Assembly: GCA_964606015.1 (NCBI GenBank)
Contig: CAZSEZ010000191.1
Span: forward strand, 1-7,647
DNA: 7,647 bases
DNA from: Hyella sp964606015
GTDB lineage: Bacteria > Cyanobacteriota > Cyanobacteriia > Cyanobacteriales > Xenococcaceae
Direction: 5' to 3'
The translations under genes were made by a program, and so were the position numbers. This document shows, one piece after another, positions 1-6,625 of this stretch; within the stretch, counting starts at the first letter, position 1, and every line of letters begins with the position of its first letter. The notes under the pieces are model-generated. The model did not search any database. It was given only the letters and a program-made list of their open reading frames with translations, and was not told where the DNA came from.

Positions 1-1269
1 TAGATCTTCAGTCTTCTGATCAAACAAAGGAGCTACTTGCTGTATGTAACAGGATTGGGCACCTCCCCCAGTTTCCATTCGCATACATCCCGTAGTACTT
101 GAACAGAGCACAGTACAACAATCCGCATTATCATCAGTAGAAGTAAGACGCAAACTAATTAGATCTCCAGGGATCTCTCCCCAGTCAGCAGTGGGGATAG
201 CTGCTAATTCGGCATCAATTTCTTTGCCTTCATTATTTACAAACTGCACATGCATTAAATCGTAATCACCATCTTCTTGTTGATACGACTTAGGGGTCCA
301 GTTAAGACGAGAACCCAACCAACCTAGAAACATTAGAGCTTGAGTAGGATTACCCTTTTCATAGTCAATTGTTACTTTATCTACTTTATAAATATCAGCC
401 CTTCTTTCAGGAGGGTCAAAAGCCTCTGCGGAAAGCTCTTGCCAAGGTGCTAGTCTCCGCCAGTTGAGATCGGCAATAGTTGTACCTTGTTGAATTGTCT
501 GATGAATAAGACCTAGGTTTAGTTCGGGCTCGACAAAACTACTAGAATCAAAGATCATACTGTCGCTATCTTTGAGTAAACGCTGAAACAAACCATATTC
601 TGGAGAAGGAGCTGCTTTCCACCACACGAACTTAGGTAAATCACCAATGGTGAGATTAAGAATAATCCCACTAATTCTTTCTAAAGCTTCTGCGGTACCA
701 CTCAGAGTAATGTACTCGCAACAAATCAAAGATTCCTGATTTTTTTTGTTGACTGGACAATATGCAGAAACCTGGGCGGTTACTCCTTCATCCTGTCCCA
801 GACTAGGAACTAAGGCAATGATCCGACAGGGGTTAGCAGACGCAATGGCATCTGCGATCGCACTTTGACTATCAACACTGTTATTCTGAAACGCAACGGT
901 TTCTTTTTCGGTAGAAGTACTTTCTGCTTTAGTTCGGCTATACTCTGCTTGCAAACGTTCAAGCAGTTGAGAACTAGCCTCCCCTGTCACTTCTAAACCA
1001 TAGTCTTTCTGAGCAGCAGAAATAGCAGCATAATTACGCGGTCCAGCGATGCCATCTACTGGTCCTGTATAGTAGCCCAACGCTGCAAGCAATTCTTGAG
1101 TAGCATTAGGCTCGTAAACTATTAAGCTAAAAGTCGCTGCTCGGGATGCCGAGGAGTCTTCATCTTTGCTAAGAGAAGTCCATAAAGAGCTTAACTCGCG
1201 ATCAATTTCCTCCAAGGAGACATCTTTCGGAGCCTGTAGGGAAACAATTGGGGTTTTTGTTGCAACCAT
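1..1269 (-). CDS. opcA: OpcA, glucose-6-phosphate dehydrogenase assembly protein (3' end cut off)
   Basis: OpcA binds glucose-6-phosphate dehydrogenase (Zwf) in the cytoplasm and promotes its assembly into the active oligomer. The frame stays open from ATG at 1269 to the window edge, giving 423 residues. Family members are roughly 460 long, so only the C-terminal tail is missing. The N-terminus (MVATKTPIVSLQAPKDVSL) is typical of cyanobacterial OpcA. Residues about 57-110 resemble a peptidoglycan-binding-type helical repeat (LGYYTGPVDGIAGP, then AQKDYGL). A linker at about 111-135 is followed by the OpcA core, with FVWWK at 214-218 and DLNWRRLAPWQ at 267-277. Cysteines 389 and 395 lie six apart, like the thioredoxin-sensitive pair reported for Anabaena OpcA (from memory). 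It starts 26 bases after the zwf stop, which suggests co-transcription. No Shine-Dalgarno sequence is visible. The identification is firm from order and sequence; redox control is inferred. Confidence 0.95.
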   Translation of the reverse strand, partial: MVATKTPIVSLQAPKDVSLEEIDRELSSLWTSLSKDEDSSASRAATFSLIVYEPNATQELLAALGYYTGPVDGIAGPRNYAAISAAQKDYGLEVTGEASSQLLERLQAEYSRTKAESTSTEKETVAFQNNSVDSQSAIADAIASANPCRIIALVPSLGQDEGVTAQVSAYCPVNKKNQESLICCEYITLSGTAEALERISGIILNLTIGDLPKFVWWKAAPSPEYGLFQRLLKDSDSMIFDSSSFVEPELNLGLIHQTIQQGTTIADLNWRRLAPWQELSAEAFDPPERRADIYKVDKVTIDYEKGNPTQALMFLGWLGSRLNWTPKSYQQEDGDYDLMHVQFVNNEGKEIDAELAAIPTADWGEIPGDLISLRLTSTDDNADCCTVLCSSTTGCMRMETGGGAQSCYIQQVAPLFDQKTEDL

Positions 1270-1295
1270 TTTTATTTATGTAACTAAGATTGAGC

Positions 1296-2825
1296 TTAAA
1301 GTCTGCGCCATTGTCGCTGTTCTCTACCGAGAAGAAACTCCGCCTCTGTAGGCTGCCAGGTTCCTGCTTCGTACTGAGGTATTAGGCTTGGATCACATGG
1401 TGCTTCCCAAGCATTAAGAACTGGGGTAACTACTCGCCAAGCTTCTTCTACTTCGTCGGCGCGAGTAAATAGAGTTTGATCCCCCAACATACAGTCAAGT
1501 AGTAGGCGATGATAAGCGTCAGAAGTTGCCATACCAAAAGATGAGCCATAGCTGAAGTCCATATTTACAGTACGAGTCCGCAAATCTGGACCAGGCATTT
1601 TAGCCTCAAAATTGAGGGAAATACCTTCATTAGGCTGGATCCGCATTGTCAAAATATTAGGATTGGTTTGTTGAGCTGCGGATTTAAAAATCGACAGGGG
1701 AACTTCTTTGAAATGAATTGAAATTTCGCTGACTTTTTTGGGCATCCGTTTTCCAGTACGGAGGTAAAAAGGTACGCCTTTCCAACGCCAGTTATCAACC
1801 ATGAGTTTCAATGCCACGAAAGTGGGGGTAGTTGATTCTGGATTAACACCATCTTCTTCACGATAGCCTTTAACTGTTTTGCCCTTCATCCAACCTTGGC
1901 TGTATTGACCTCTAATTGCTGAACGGTCCAAGTTGATGGGATCAGCAAGATGAGTTGCCTTTAGTACTTTGGTTTTCTCTGAGCGAATACTATCGGCATC
2001 AAGAGCATTGGGAGGCTCCATTGCAGCGATCGCGAATAATTGCATTAAATGATTCTGCAACATATCACGAAGAGCGCCAGAGGTTTCGTAATAACCAGCT
2101 CTCTCTTCTACTCCTACAGTTTCAGCAACTGTAATCTGAACGTGATCGACAAACTGTCGATTCCACAGAGGTTCAAATATCGCATTACCAAAGCGGAACA
2201 CCAACATATTCTGGACAGTTTCTTTACCCAGATAGTGATCGATTCGATAGACCTGCTGCTCTTTACAGACCTTTTGAACAGTACGATTGAGAGATTTTGC
2301 AGAACTCAAATCTTTGCCAAAAGGTTTTTCAATGACAATCCGATGCTTAATAGGATCGGCCAGCATTCCTGCTGCACCCAACTGCTTGAGAGCTGGCTTA
2401 AAGAATCTGGGTGATACCGAGAGGTAAAAGACTCGGTTACCACGAGTTCCTCGTTTGCCATCTAATTCGGCTAAAAACTCTTTAAGTTTTTCATAGCTTG
2501 CAGCCTCATCCATATTACCTGCGAAATAAAACAGACCTTCAGCAAAGCTTTCCCAAAGCGATTCATTAGCAATACCATCACTAAATTCTTCGATACCTTC
2601 TTTAAGATGCTGACGAAAATAGTCATGCGACCAATCACGACGAGCCACCCCTACTACTGTGAGTTCTGGAGGTAAACGCCCTTCTTTTTTGAGCTGATAA
2701 ATAGCCGGAATTAGTTTCCTTTGTGCTAGATCCCCAGAAGCCCCAAAGATTACTAAAATTGCAGGTTCAGGAGTACGCTCTTGTTGTAATCCGACTCTTA
2801 AAGGATTTTCTAATATTGCAACCAT
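1296..2825 (-). CDS. zwf: Glucose-6-phosphate 1-dehydrogenase
   Basis: This enzyme oxidises glucose 6-phosphate to 6-phosphogluconolactone with NADP+, the entry step of the oxidative pentose phosphate pathway. The 509 residues show the N-terminal Rossmann motif GASGDL (28-33), EKPFG (166-170) with the substrate-contacting lysine 167, the signature RIDHYLGKE (194-202) with histidine 197, and RDMLQNH (253-259) with the likely catalytic histidine 259. The C-terminus QWRRL is typical of cyanobacterial Zwf. I chose ATG 2825 because the protein then begins MVAILENPLRVGLQQ, the usual cyanobacterial N-terminus. A TTG at 2876 would add 17 residues unlike the family. No Shine-Dalgarno is visible. Cysteines are at 187, 445 and 477; cyanobacterial Zwf is known to be inactivated by reduction, but which residues act cannot be read here. 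The gene lies between tal and its activator opcA. Confidence 0.98.
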   Translation of the reverse strand: MVAILENPLRVGLQQERTPEPAILVIFGASGDLAQRKLIPAIYQLKKEGRLPPELTVVGVARRDWSHDYFRQHLKEGIEEFSDGIANESLWESFAEGLFYFAGNMDEAASYEKLKEFLAELDGKRGTRGNRVFYLSVSPRFFKPALKQLGAAGMLADPIKHRIVIEKPFGKDLSSAKSLNRTVQKVCKEQQVYRIDHYLGKETVQNMLVFRFGNAIFEPLWNRQFVDHVQITVAETVGVEERAGYYETSGALRDMLQNHLMQLFAIAAMEPPNALDADSIRSEKTKVLKATHLADPINLDRSAIRGQYSQGWMKGKTVKGYREEDGVNPESTTPTFVALKLMVDNWRWKGVPFYLRTGKRMPKKVSEISIHFKEVPLSIFKSAAQQTNPNILTMRIQPNEGISLNFEAKMPGPDLRTRTVNMDFSYGSSFGMATSDAYHRLLLDCMLGDQTLFTRADEVEEAWRVVTPVLNAWEAPCDPSLIPQYEAGTWQPTEAEFLLGREQRQWRRL

Positions 2826-2999
2826 AATTTTATTTATTGAATCTAATCTAATAGGATGAGTTGGGCACTGAGACAAATCCGTCTGGAAAAAATTGCTTTC
2901 AAAGACTTGCCTATGACATCAGCAAGCGGAATCTCTCAGTAGCAGTACAACGTCACTCACCCTAAATTGAGATGTTCGCGGTCTATAACACGCTCGCGC
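2826..2999 (-). promoter_or_regulatory. zwf-tal intergenic gap, possible internal promoter
   Basis: This 174-base gap is much longer than the other gaps in the cluster (26 and 50 bases) and has no coding frame of note. Read on the minus strand, TTGTCT (2871-2876) and TATTAG (2848-2853) are separated by 17 bases and each match four of six consensus positions of a sigma-70-type promoter. That would leave a leader of only about 15 bases before the zwf ATG. I saw no strong hairpin with a T-run, so no terminator is called. A separate zwf promoter is plausible because zwf of Nostoc punctiforme is reported to have its own transcription starts. The exact boxes are weak. Confidence 0.25.
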
Positions 3000-4139
3000 T
3001 TATACAGAGGTCAACTGCTGAACCTTAGTTTCTAGAGAAGACATCAAAGATTCAAAAGGTTTGATGAACTTAGCGATACCTTCTTCTAATAGTTCGTCCA
3101 TTACCGCATCAAGATCGATTCCAACATCCTGATCTGCCAGAGCACTAATAATATTTTGTGCCTGGTCTAGATTACTTTCGATGCGGTTAGCAGGATCACA
3201 GTGATCGGCACAGGCTTCAATGGTACTAGGAGGTAGAGTATTTACAGTATCTGCCCCTACCAATTCATCCACATACATAACGTCGCTGTATTCTGGATTC
3301 TTGGTACCAGTAGAAGCCCAAAGTAAACGCTGTACAGAAGCACCTTTAGCAGCCAAAGCTTGCCATCTATCACTACCAAAGATTTCTTTGTACTGTTGGT
3401 AAGCTACTTTAGCATTGGCGATCGCAACTTTTCCTTTCAGACTAATTAATTTCGCACCATTGCCGCCTTCTTTGATTTTGGCATCAAGACGATTGTCGAT
3501 ATTGGTATCAATCCGACTCAAGAAGAAAGAAGCCACAGAAGCTACCTTACTAACATCACCACCAGCCTGCGCGAATTTCTCTAGACCGTTAATATAAGCC
3601 CAAGCAGTATCGACATAGCTTTGAACAGAAAATAGCAAAGTAACGTTGACGTTAATCCCTTCAGCGATCACTGCTTCTACTGCTGGTAAACCTTCTGGAG
3701 TACCAGGAATCTTGATCATCACATTAGGTCTACCAATGGCGCTGTGATAACGTTTCGCTTCAGCGATGGTAGATGCTGTATCGTTAGCAATTGTAGGAGG
3801 AACTTCGATGCTGACGTAGCCATCTAAACCATTACTTTTTTCATAAACAGGCAATAAGATATCGCAAGCATTACGAATATCGGCAAAAACCAAATCTTCA
3901 TAGATTTTGATTACTGATTTACCAGCACGAATCCCTGCGGAAATATCTTTATCGTAAATTTGATTTCCTGCGATCGCTTTTTCAAAAATAGCAGGGTTGG
4001 AAGTGATCCCGACAATACCTCTAGATTCGATCAGTGCTTTTAGTTCACCAGATTCGATCAGATCACGACTCAGATTATCCATCCAAATACTTTGACCGTA
4101 GGTATTTTCAATTTCAAAAATTGGTTTAGCAACAACCAT
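3000..4139 (-). CDS. tal: Transaldolase
   Basis: Transaldolase moves a dihydroxyacetone unit from sedoheptulose 7-phosphate to glyceraldehyde 3-phosphate in the non-oxidative pentose phosphate pathway. The 379 residues match the long cyanobacterial/actinobacterial transaldolase type (about 380). Visible landmarks are SIWMDNLSRD (17-26) with aspartate 21, GITSNPAIFEKAI (44-56), GYVSIEVPP (107-115), and VMIKIPGT (140-147) with the Schiff-base lysine at 143. RLLWASTGTKNP (271-282) and DTVNTLPP (297-304) follow. ATG 4139 is supported by a good Shine-Dalgarno (AAGGAGA). An out-of-frame ATG eight bases upstream of the start is noted but is probably irrelevant. The gene lies 50 bases downstream of fbp and 174 bases upstream of zwf on the same strand. 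No broken or missing catalytic residue was seen. Confidence 0.97.
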   Translation of the reverse strand: MVVAKPIFEIENTYGQSIWMDNLSRDLIESGELKALIESRGIVGITSNPAIFEKAIAGNQIYDKDISAGIRAGKSVIKIYEDLVFADIRNACDILLPVYEKSNGLDGYVSIEVPPTIANDTASTIAEAKRYHSAIGRPNVMIKIPGTPEGLPAVEAVIAEGINVNVTLLFSVQSYVDTAWAYINGLEKFAQAGGDVSKVASVASFFLSRIDTNIDNRLDAKIKEGGNGAKLISLKGKVAIANAKVAYQQYKEIFGSDRWQALAAKGASVQRLLWASTGTKNPEYSDVMYVDELVGADTVNTLPPSTIEACADHCDPANRIESNLDQAQNIISALADQDVGIDLDAVMDELLEEGIAKFIKPFESLMSSLETKVQQLTSV

Positions 4140-4149
4140 AATTTCATTT

Positions 4150-4156
4150 TCTCCTT
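4150..4156 (-). promoter_or_regulatory. Ribosome binding site of tal
   Basis: Read on the minus strand, the bases are AAGGAGA, ending 10 bases before the tal ATG at 4139. It is the clearest Shine-Dalgarno in the cluster; zwf and opcA have none. Confidence 0.7.
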
Positions 4157-4189
4157 ATTTAGTTTATTTAGACAAAACTTTTTGGGGCT

Positions 4190-5272
4190 TTAGACTCTAA
4201 CCGTATTGGGAGAAGGCTCAACCATCCCAATCTCTCCCTGTCGGCGCGACCAATCATTAATGAAAGACTCTACTAAAGCCACATCTTCAGTGCTACCAAT
4301 TACCAAAGGAGTGCGGGCATGAAGTTCGTGGGGCACCACATCCAGTAGTCTTTGTTGACCAGTACTCGCCTTACCCCCAGCCTGCTCAATTAACATCGCT
4401 AGAGGAGCACTTTCATAAAGCAAGCGCAATTTCCCATCAGGTTTATTGACAGTGCCAGGATAGAGAAATACACCACCTTGCAAAAGAATGCGATGAAAAT
4501 CCCCTACCAAAGCCCCACTGTAACGAGCGGTATAGCCTTCATGACGATGCACATAGCGGATATACTCACGAATTGATTCATTCCACTGCCAGTAGTTACC
4601 TTCATTAACGCTGTAAACAGAACCATGCTGAGGAATCTGAATATTTTCTTCAGACAAGATAAATTCACCCAAGCTAGGATCAAGTACAAAAGAATGTACG
4701 CCCTTACCCAAGGAATAAACCAGGACAGTAGAAGGCCCATAGAGGATATAGCCTGCTGCAATCTGCTTATCTCCAGACTGCAACAAGTCTTTAGCGGTTC
4801 CGTCCTCGTCTACGCCTTCTTGCTGACGAATTGAAAAAATGGAGCCAACATTGAGATTAATATCAACATTAGAAGATCCATCTATCGGGTCGTAAAGTAA
4901 GGTGTAGCGACCAATAGGACAATTTTCAGGAATGTAATAAGGATTTTCCATTTCTTCTGATGCCAAGCGACAGACTAAGCCACTTTGCTTGAATACAGAG
5001 ATGAAAACCTCGTTGGCATACACATCCATCTTTTTGACGGATTCACCTTGTACATTAGTTTCTCCTGTAAAACCCAGAGTCCCAGCCATCAAGCCAGCTT
5101 TGGACAAACGACGGGAAGTTAGCTTGCCTGCCAAAGCAAGACGATTCATAATCGCACTGATATCTTGAGCTTCTGGCGTAAAACTTTCAAACTGTTGGAG
5201 AACGTGACGAGACAAAGTAGTACAATCTCGGTCTAAACTTTGTTCTGGAATTACGGGTTGCTGTAACTGCAT
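4190..5272 (-). CDS. fbp: Class I fructose-1,6-bisphosphatase
   Basis: This enzyme hydrolyses fructose 1,6-bisphosphate to fructose 6-phosphate in gluconeogenesis and carbon recycling. The 360 residues contain the class I landmarks: ESVKKMDVYAN (77-87), ASEEMENP (104-111), the metal-binding motif DPIDGSSN (128-135), RYSGALVGDFHR (250-261), the substrate-binding KLRLLYE (281-287), and EQAGGKAS (296-303). No cysteine-bearing insertion like that of redox-regulated plastid FBPase is seen around residues 150-175, as usual for cyanobacteria. I chose ATG 5272. A GTG at 5281 overlaps the GAGG ribosome site and would leave no spacing. The protein runs about 18 residues past where the Nostoc protein ends (after VESFI), with a basic then proline-rich tail. 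It is the first gene of the cluster. Cyanobacteria usually also carry a class II bisphosphatase elsewhere. Confidence 0.97.
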   Translation of the reverse strand: MQLQQPVIPEQSLDRDCTTLSRHVLQQFESFTPEAQDISAIMNRLALAGKLTSRRLSKAGLMAGTLGFTGETNVQGESVKKMDVYANEVFISVFKQSGLVCRLASEEMENPYYIPENCPIGRYTLLYDPIDGSSNVDINLNVGSIFSIRQQEGVDEDGTAKDLLQSGDKQIAAGYILYGPSTVLVYSLGKGVHSFVLDPSLGEFILSEENIQIPQHGSVYSVNEGNYWQWNESIREYIRYVHRHEGYTARYSGALVGDFHRILLQGGVFLYPGTVNKPDGKLRLLYESAPLAMLIEQAGGKASTGQQRLLDVVPHELHARTPLVIGSTEDVALVESFINDWSRRQGEIGMVEPSPNTVRV

Positions 5273-5280
5273 ATATATCA

Positions 5281-5287
5281 CCCCTCT
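5281..5287 (-). promoter_or_regulatory. Ribosome binding site of fbp
   Basis: Read on the minus strand, the bases are AGAGGGG, with the GAGG core 10 bases before ATG 5272. This spacing favours ATG 5272 over the GTG at 5281, which overlaps the site. Confidence 0.55.
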
Positions 5288-5313
5288 ATGGGAGATTACT
5301 TGAGAGGAAAGTT

Positions 5314-5327
5314 GTATTTCTACTTAC
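5314..5327. promoter_or_regulatory. NtcA-like palindrome GTA-N8-TAC upstream of fbp
   Basis: The bases GTATTTCTACTTAC match the NtcA consensus GTA-N8-TAC exactly on both strands, 41 bases before the fbp start. On the minus strand a TAN3T element (TAATCT) follows after 15 bases, shorter than the 20-24 usual at NtcA-activated promoters. A six-base requirement is expected by chance about twice in a window this size, so this is only a candidate. Confidence 0.3.
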
Positions 5328-5380
5328 TAAAAGTACGCTTTAGTATTTGATTCTTAATTATTACGGATTCTTTCCCTTGA

Positions 5381-5400
5381 TACTTCCATCTTAGGAAGTA
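5381..5400. repeat. Perfect 7-bp inverted repeat upstream of fbp
   Basis: TACTTCC (5381-5387) and GGAAGTA (5394-5400) are perfect inverted copies around a 6-base spacer. No T-run follows on either strand, so it reads as a possible regulator site rather than a terminator. Confidence 0.4.
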
Positions 5401-5421
5401 GCTTTTGGAGTTGGGGGGAAG

Positions 5422-5440
5422 CTTAAGATCGATTTAAGAT
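5422..5440. repeat. Tandem 8-bp direct repeat, 11-bp period, possible response-regulator site
   Basis: On the plus strand CTTAAGAT (5422-5429) and TTTAAGAT (5433-5440) are separated by three bases, so the copies recur every 11 bp. This is the layout used by OmpR/PhoB-type regulators, including the cyanobacterial Pho box (YTTAACCT with 3-base spacers). The last four bases differ from that box, and no convincing third copy is present. Confidence 0.35.
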
Positions 5441-5671
5441 TAATTTTGCTTTTTCTAAATCTACAGTGTTTATCGTCTTTTTTAGTAGTGTAGATCACAC
5501 CAAAGATTGTCGTAGTTTTACGATAAGTTAACTTTATTATCTTCTCAGATTACTTTAAGTTTTTTGAGTCAAGTAGATTACGAGTAAAGCTCTAAATTAA
5601 AGCAAGAATAAAACATACTATCGGATATTAAAGTAGCAAAATTCAAGTAAGTATAATCACAGAGTTTAAAT

Positions 5672-6313
5672 TCACTTTTTATTCTGACAAGGATAATGCG
5701 ACCAAATCGGAAAGTAGCGAATCTCTGGATTTCTAGCATGTCCAAGAGACATCAATGTATCATAATTGGGATTATCATTATAAATTATGATAAAAGCATA
5801 ATAGTAGACTACTCCACTAACTCAGACTTCCTCTTCTGAATCATTTAATCTTACCAGTTTCACATTGTTCAAATCTTGTGCTTCAATCTTTTTACAGTTA
5901 AATTCAGTACAAGATTTATCTAAATAAAGCTATATTTTTTTGTATTTATCAAATAGCTTCCCCATCCTCTTTATGACTATAAAACAGGTCTTCTTCAAAT
6001 ATATTAGTTACCTTTTCATCTTTCGCTAAAGGCTTCAACTCAAAATATTCTTATTGTAACTCTTGATAAAATTCTTTATTAGATTTCCTCAGCTCCATTA
6101 TGCAAAGGGTATTTAATGACTGATTGATTATTTTAGCTGATAATCCTTTGTCTCTATCTTTGATAAGTAACTTTGACCTCGTCACTTTGAATCAGCTCTA
6201 AATCTGGCTTCTTATGATGTTTTTTGGGTCAAAGGAAGATGATTTTTACCCTTCAGCTGCAAATTCGTAATACTTCTTCGAATAATAGAGTCTAAGGGTA
6301 ATTCTTTCACAGA
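5672..6313 (-). pseudogene. Decayed gene of unknown family
   Basis: I do not recognise this gene. Reading the minus strand from 6313 down to the TGA at 5672-5674, open stretches with protein-like composition follow one another across three frames. They are 33 codons at 6215-6313 (includes ELPLDSIIRRSITNLQLKGK), 24 at 6157-6228 (includes KKPDLELIQSDEVKVTY), 46 at 6054-6191 (includes KDRDKGLSAKIINQSLNTL), 33 at 5952-6050 (includes YFELKPLAKDEKVTNIFEED), 35 at 5825-5929, and 49 at 5675-5821 (includes NPNYDTLMSLGHARNPEIRY). Neighbouring pieces are joined by single in-frame stops or apparent frameshifts. This implies an ancestral product of roughly 200 residues. Runs this long are uncommon by chance in such AT-rich DNA, where stops are frequent. 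It could be a degraded accessory or mobile gene, but no catalytic motif identifies it. Confidence 0.55.
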
Positions 6314-6329
6314 TTATCCAGATCTATAA

Positions 6330-6527
6330 TCAATTACAGAGCCAGAAAATCTTGCAGATTATGTGGCAAACTTCCAGTTAGCTTTCCAAGCGCAAGAACT
6401 TAATAAAAATGGCAGTGAAACTAAAAGTAAGGCTTTATAGACAGAATTCATGTGGATAATCGCGATCGCGTTATTTACGATTTTAAGAGGGTATAAAACC
6501 GAACTACATCAAGCTGAGGTAAGTACT
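6330..6527 (+). pseudogene. Short plus-strand coding remnant, unknown family
   Basis: One plus frame stays open for 36 codons (6330-6437, including TEPENLADYVANFQLAFQAQ). After a single TAG it is open for 29 more codons (6441-6527), beginning TEFMWIIAIALFTILRGYK, a possible membrane segment. A TAA lies just before it (6327-6329) and a TAG ends it (6528-6530). The composition looks protein-like, but the stretch is short, has no start signal and matches no family I know. It may be the decayed tail of a gene lost beside the minus-strand remnant. Chance cannot be excluded. Confidence 0.35.
6462..6469. repeat. HIP1 octamer GCGATCGC (one of six)
   Basis: The palindrome GCGATCGC also occurs at 854-861, 2026-2033, 3418-3425, 3970-3977 and 6612-6619. 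Such density is typical of many cyanobacterial genomes. The copy at 6612 lies just before the start of the plus-strand membrane gene. Confidence 0.85.
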
Positions 6528-6530
6528 TAG

Positions 6531-6625
6531 ATTGCTGGCAGAAAAATTAAGCTGACCTATACTCGAATTGCCGGGTTTTAGCTCAATCTAAACCTAAGTT
6601 ATTTATTTAGTGCGATCGCTCGAAG
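6531..6625 (+). other. Leader of the plus-strand membrane gene
   Basis: This short stretch before the membrane gene contains an in-frame TAG (6608-6610), which limits how far upstream the gene can start, and a HIP1 octamer. No convincing promoter pair or Shine-Dalgarno could be picked out. Confidence 0.4.

Larger units (their letters stand above)
5282..5671. other. AT-rich non-coding region upstream of fbp
   Basis: No coding frame of convincing length is seen here on either strand. The stretch holds the NtcA-like site, the 7-bp inverted repeat and the 11-bp-period direct repeat. It also holds an imperfect palindrome GTGTAGATCACAC near 5488-5500, whose TGTGATCT half (minus strand) resembles half of a CRP-type site. 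It is the likely promoter region of the fbp-tal-zwf-opcA cluster. No transcription start can be fixed by eye. Confidence 0.5.

Noticed and set aside
1166..1351. Plus-strand open frame of 61 codons across the zwf-opcA junction
   Set aside because: It is antisense to the ends of two well-supported genes and has no coding features.
2049..2414. Plus-strand open frame of 121 codons
   Set aside because: It lies wholly inside zwf on the opposite strand. Its product shows no family features, and zwf is strongly supported.
2826..2876. 17-residue N-terminal extension of Zwf from a TTG start at 2876
   Set aside because: Cyanobacterial Zwf starts at the MV-LENPLRVGL segment, which corresponds to ATG 2825. 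The extension has no family similarity and falls in the promoter-like gap.
4504..4761. Minus-strand open frame of 85 codons, hydrophobic product
   Set aside because: It is an alternative frame inside fbp, whose own frame carries all the class I motifs.
5758..5792. 10-bp inverted repeat TATCATAATT / AATTATGATA with a 15-base loop
   Set aside because: It is pure AT-rich sequence inside the decayed minus-strand gene, where it encodes an Asn/Tyr/Asp-rich stretch. There is no T-run or GC stem, so it is probably incidental.
5273..6625. CRISPR array, tRNA or insertion-sequence ends in the large gap
   Set aside because: No regularly spaced repeats, no tRNA-like arms and no terminal inverted repeats with target duplications could be found by eye.
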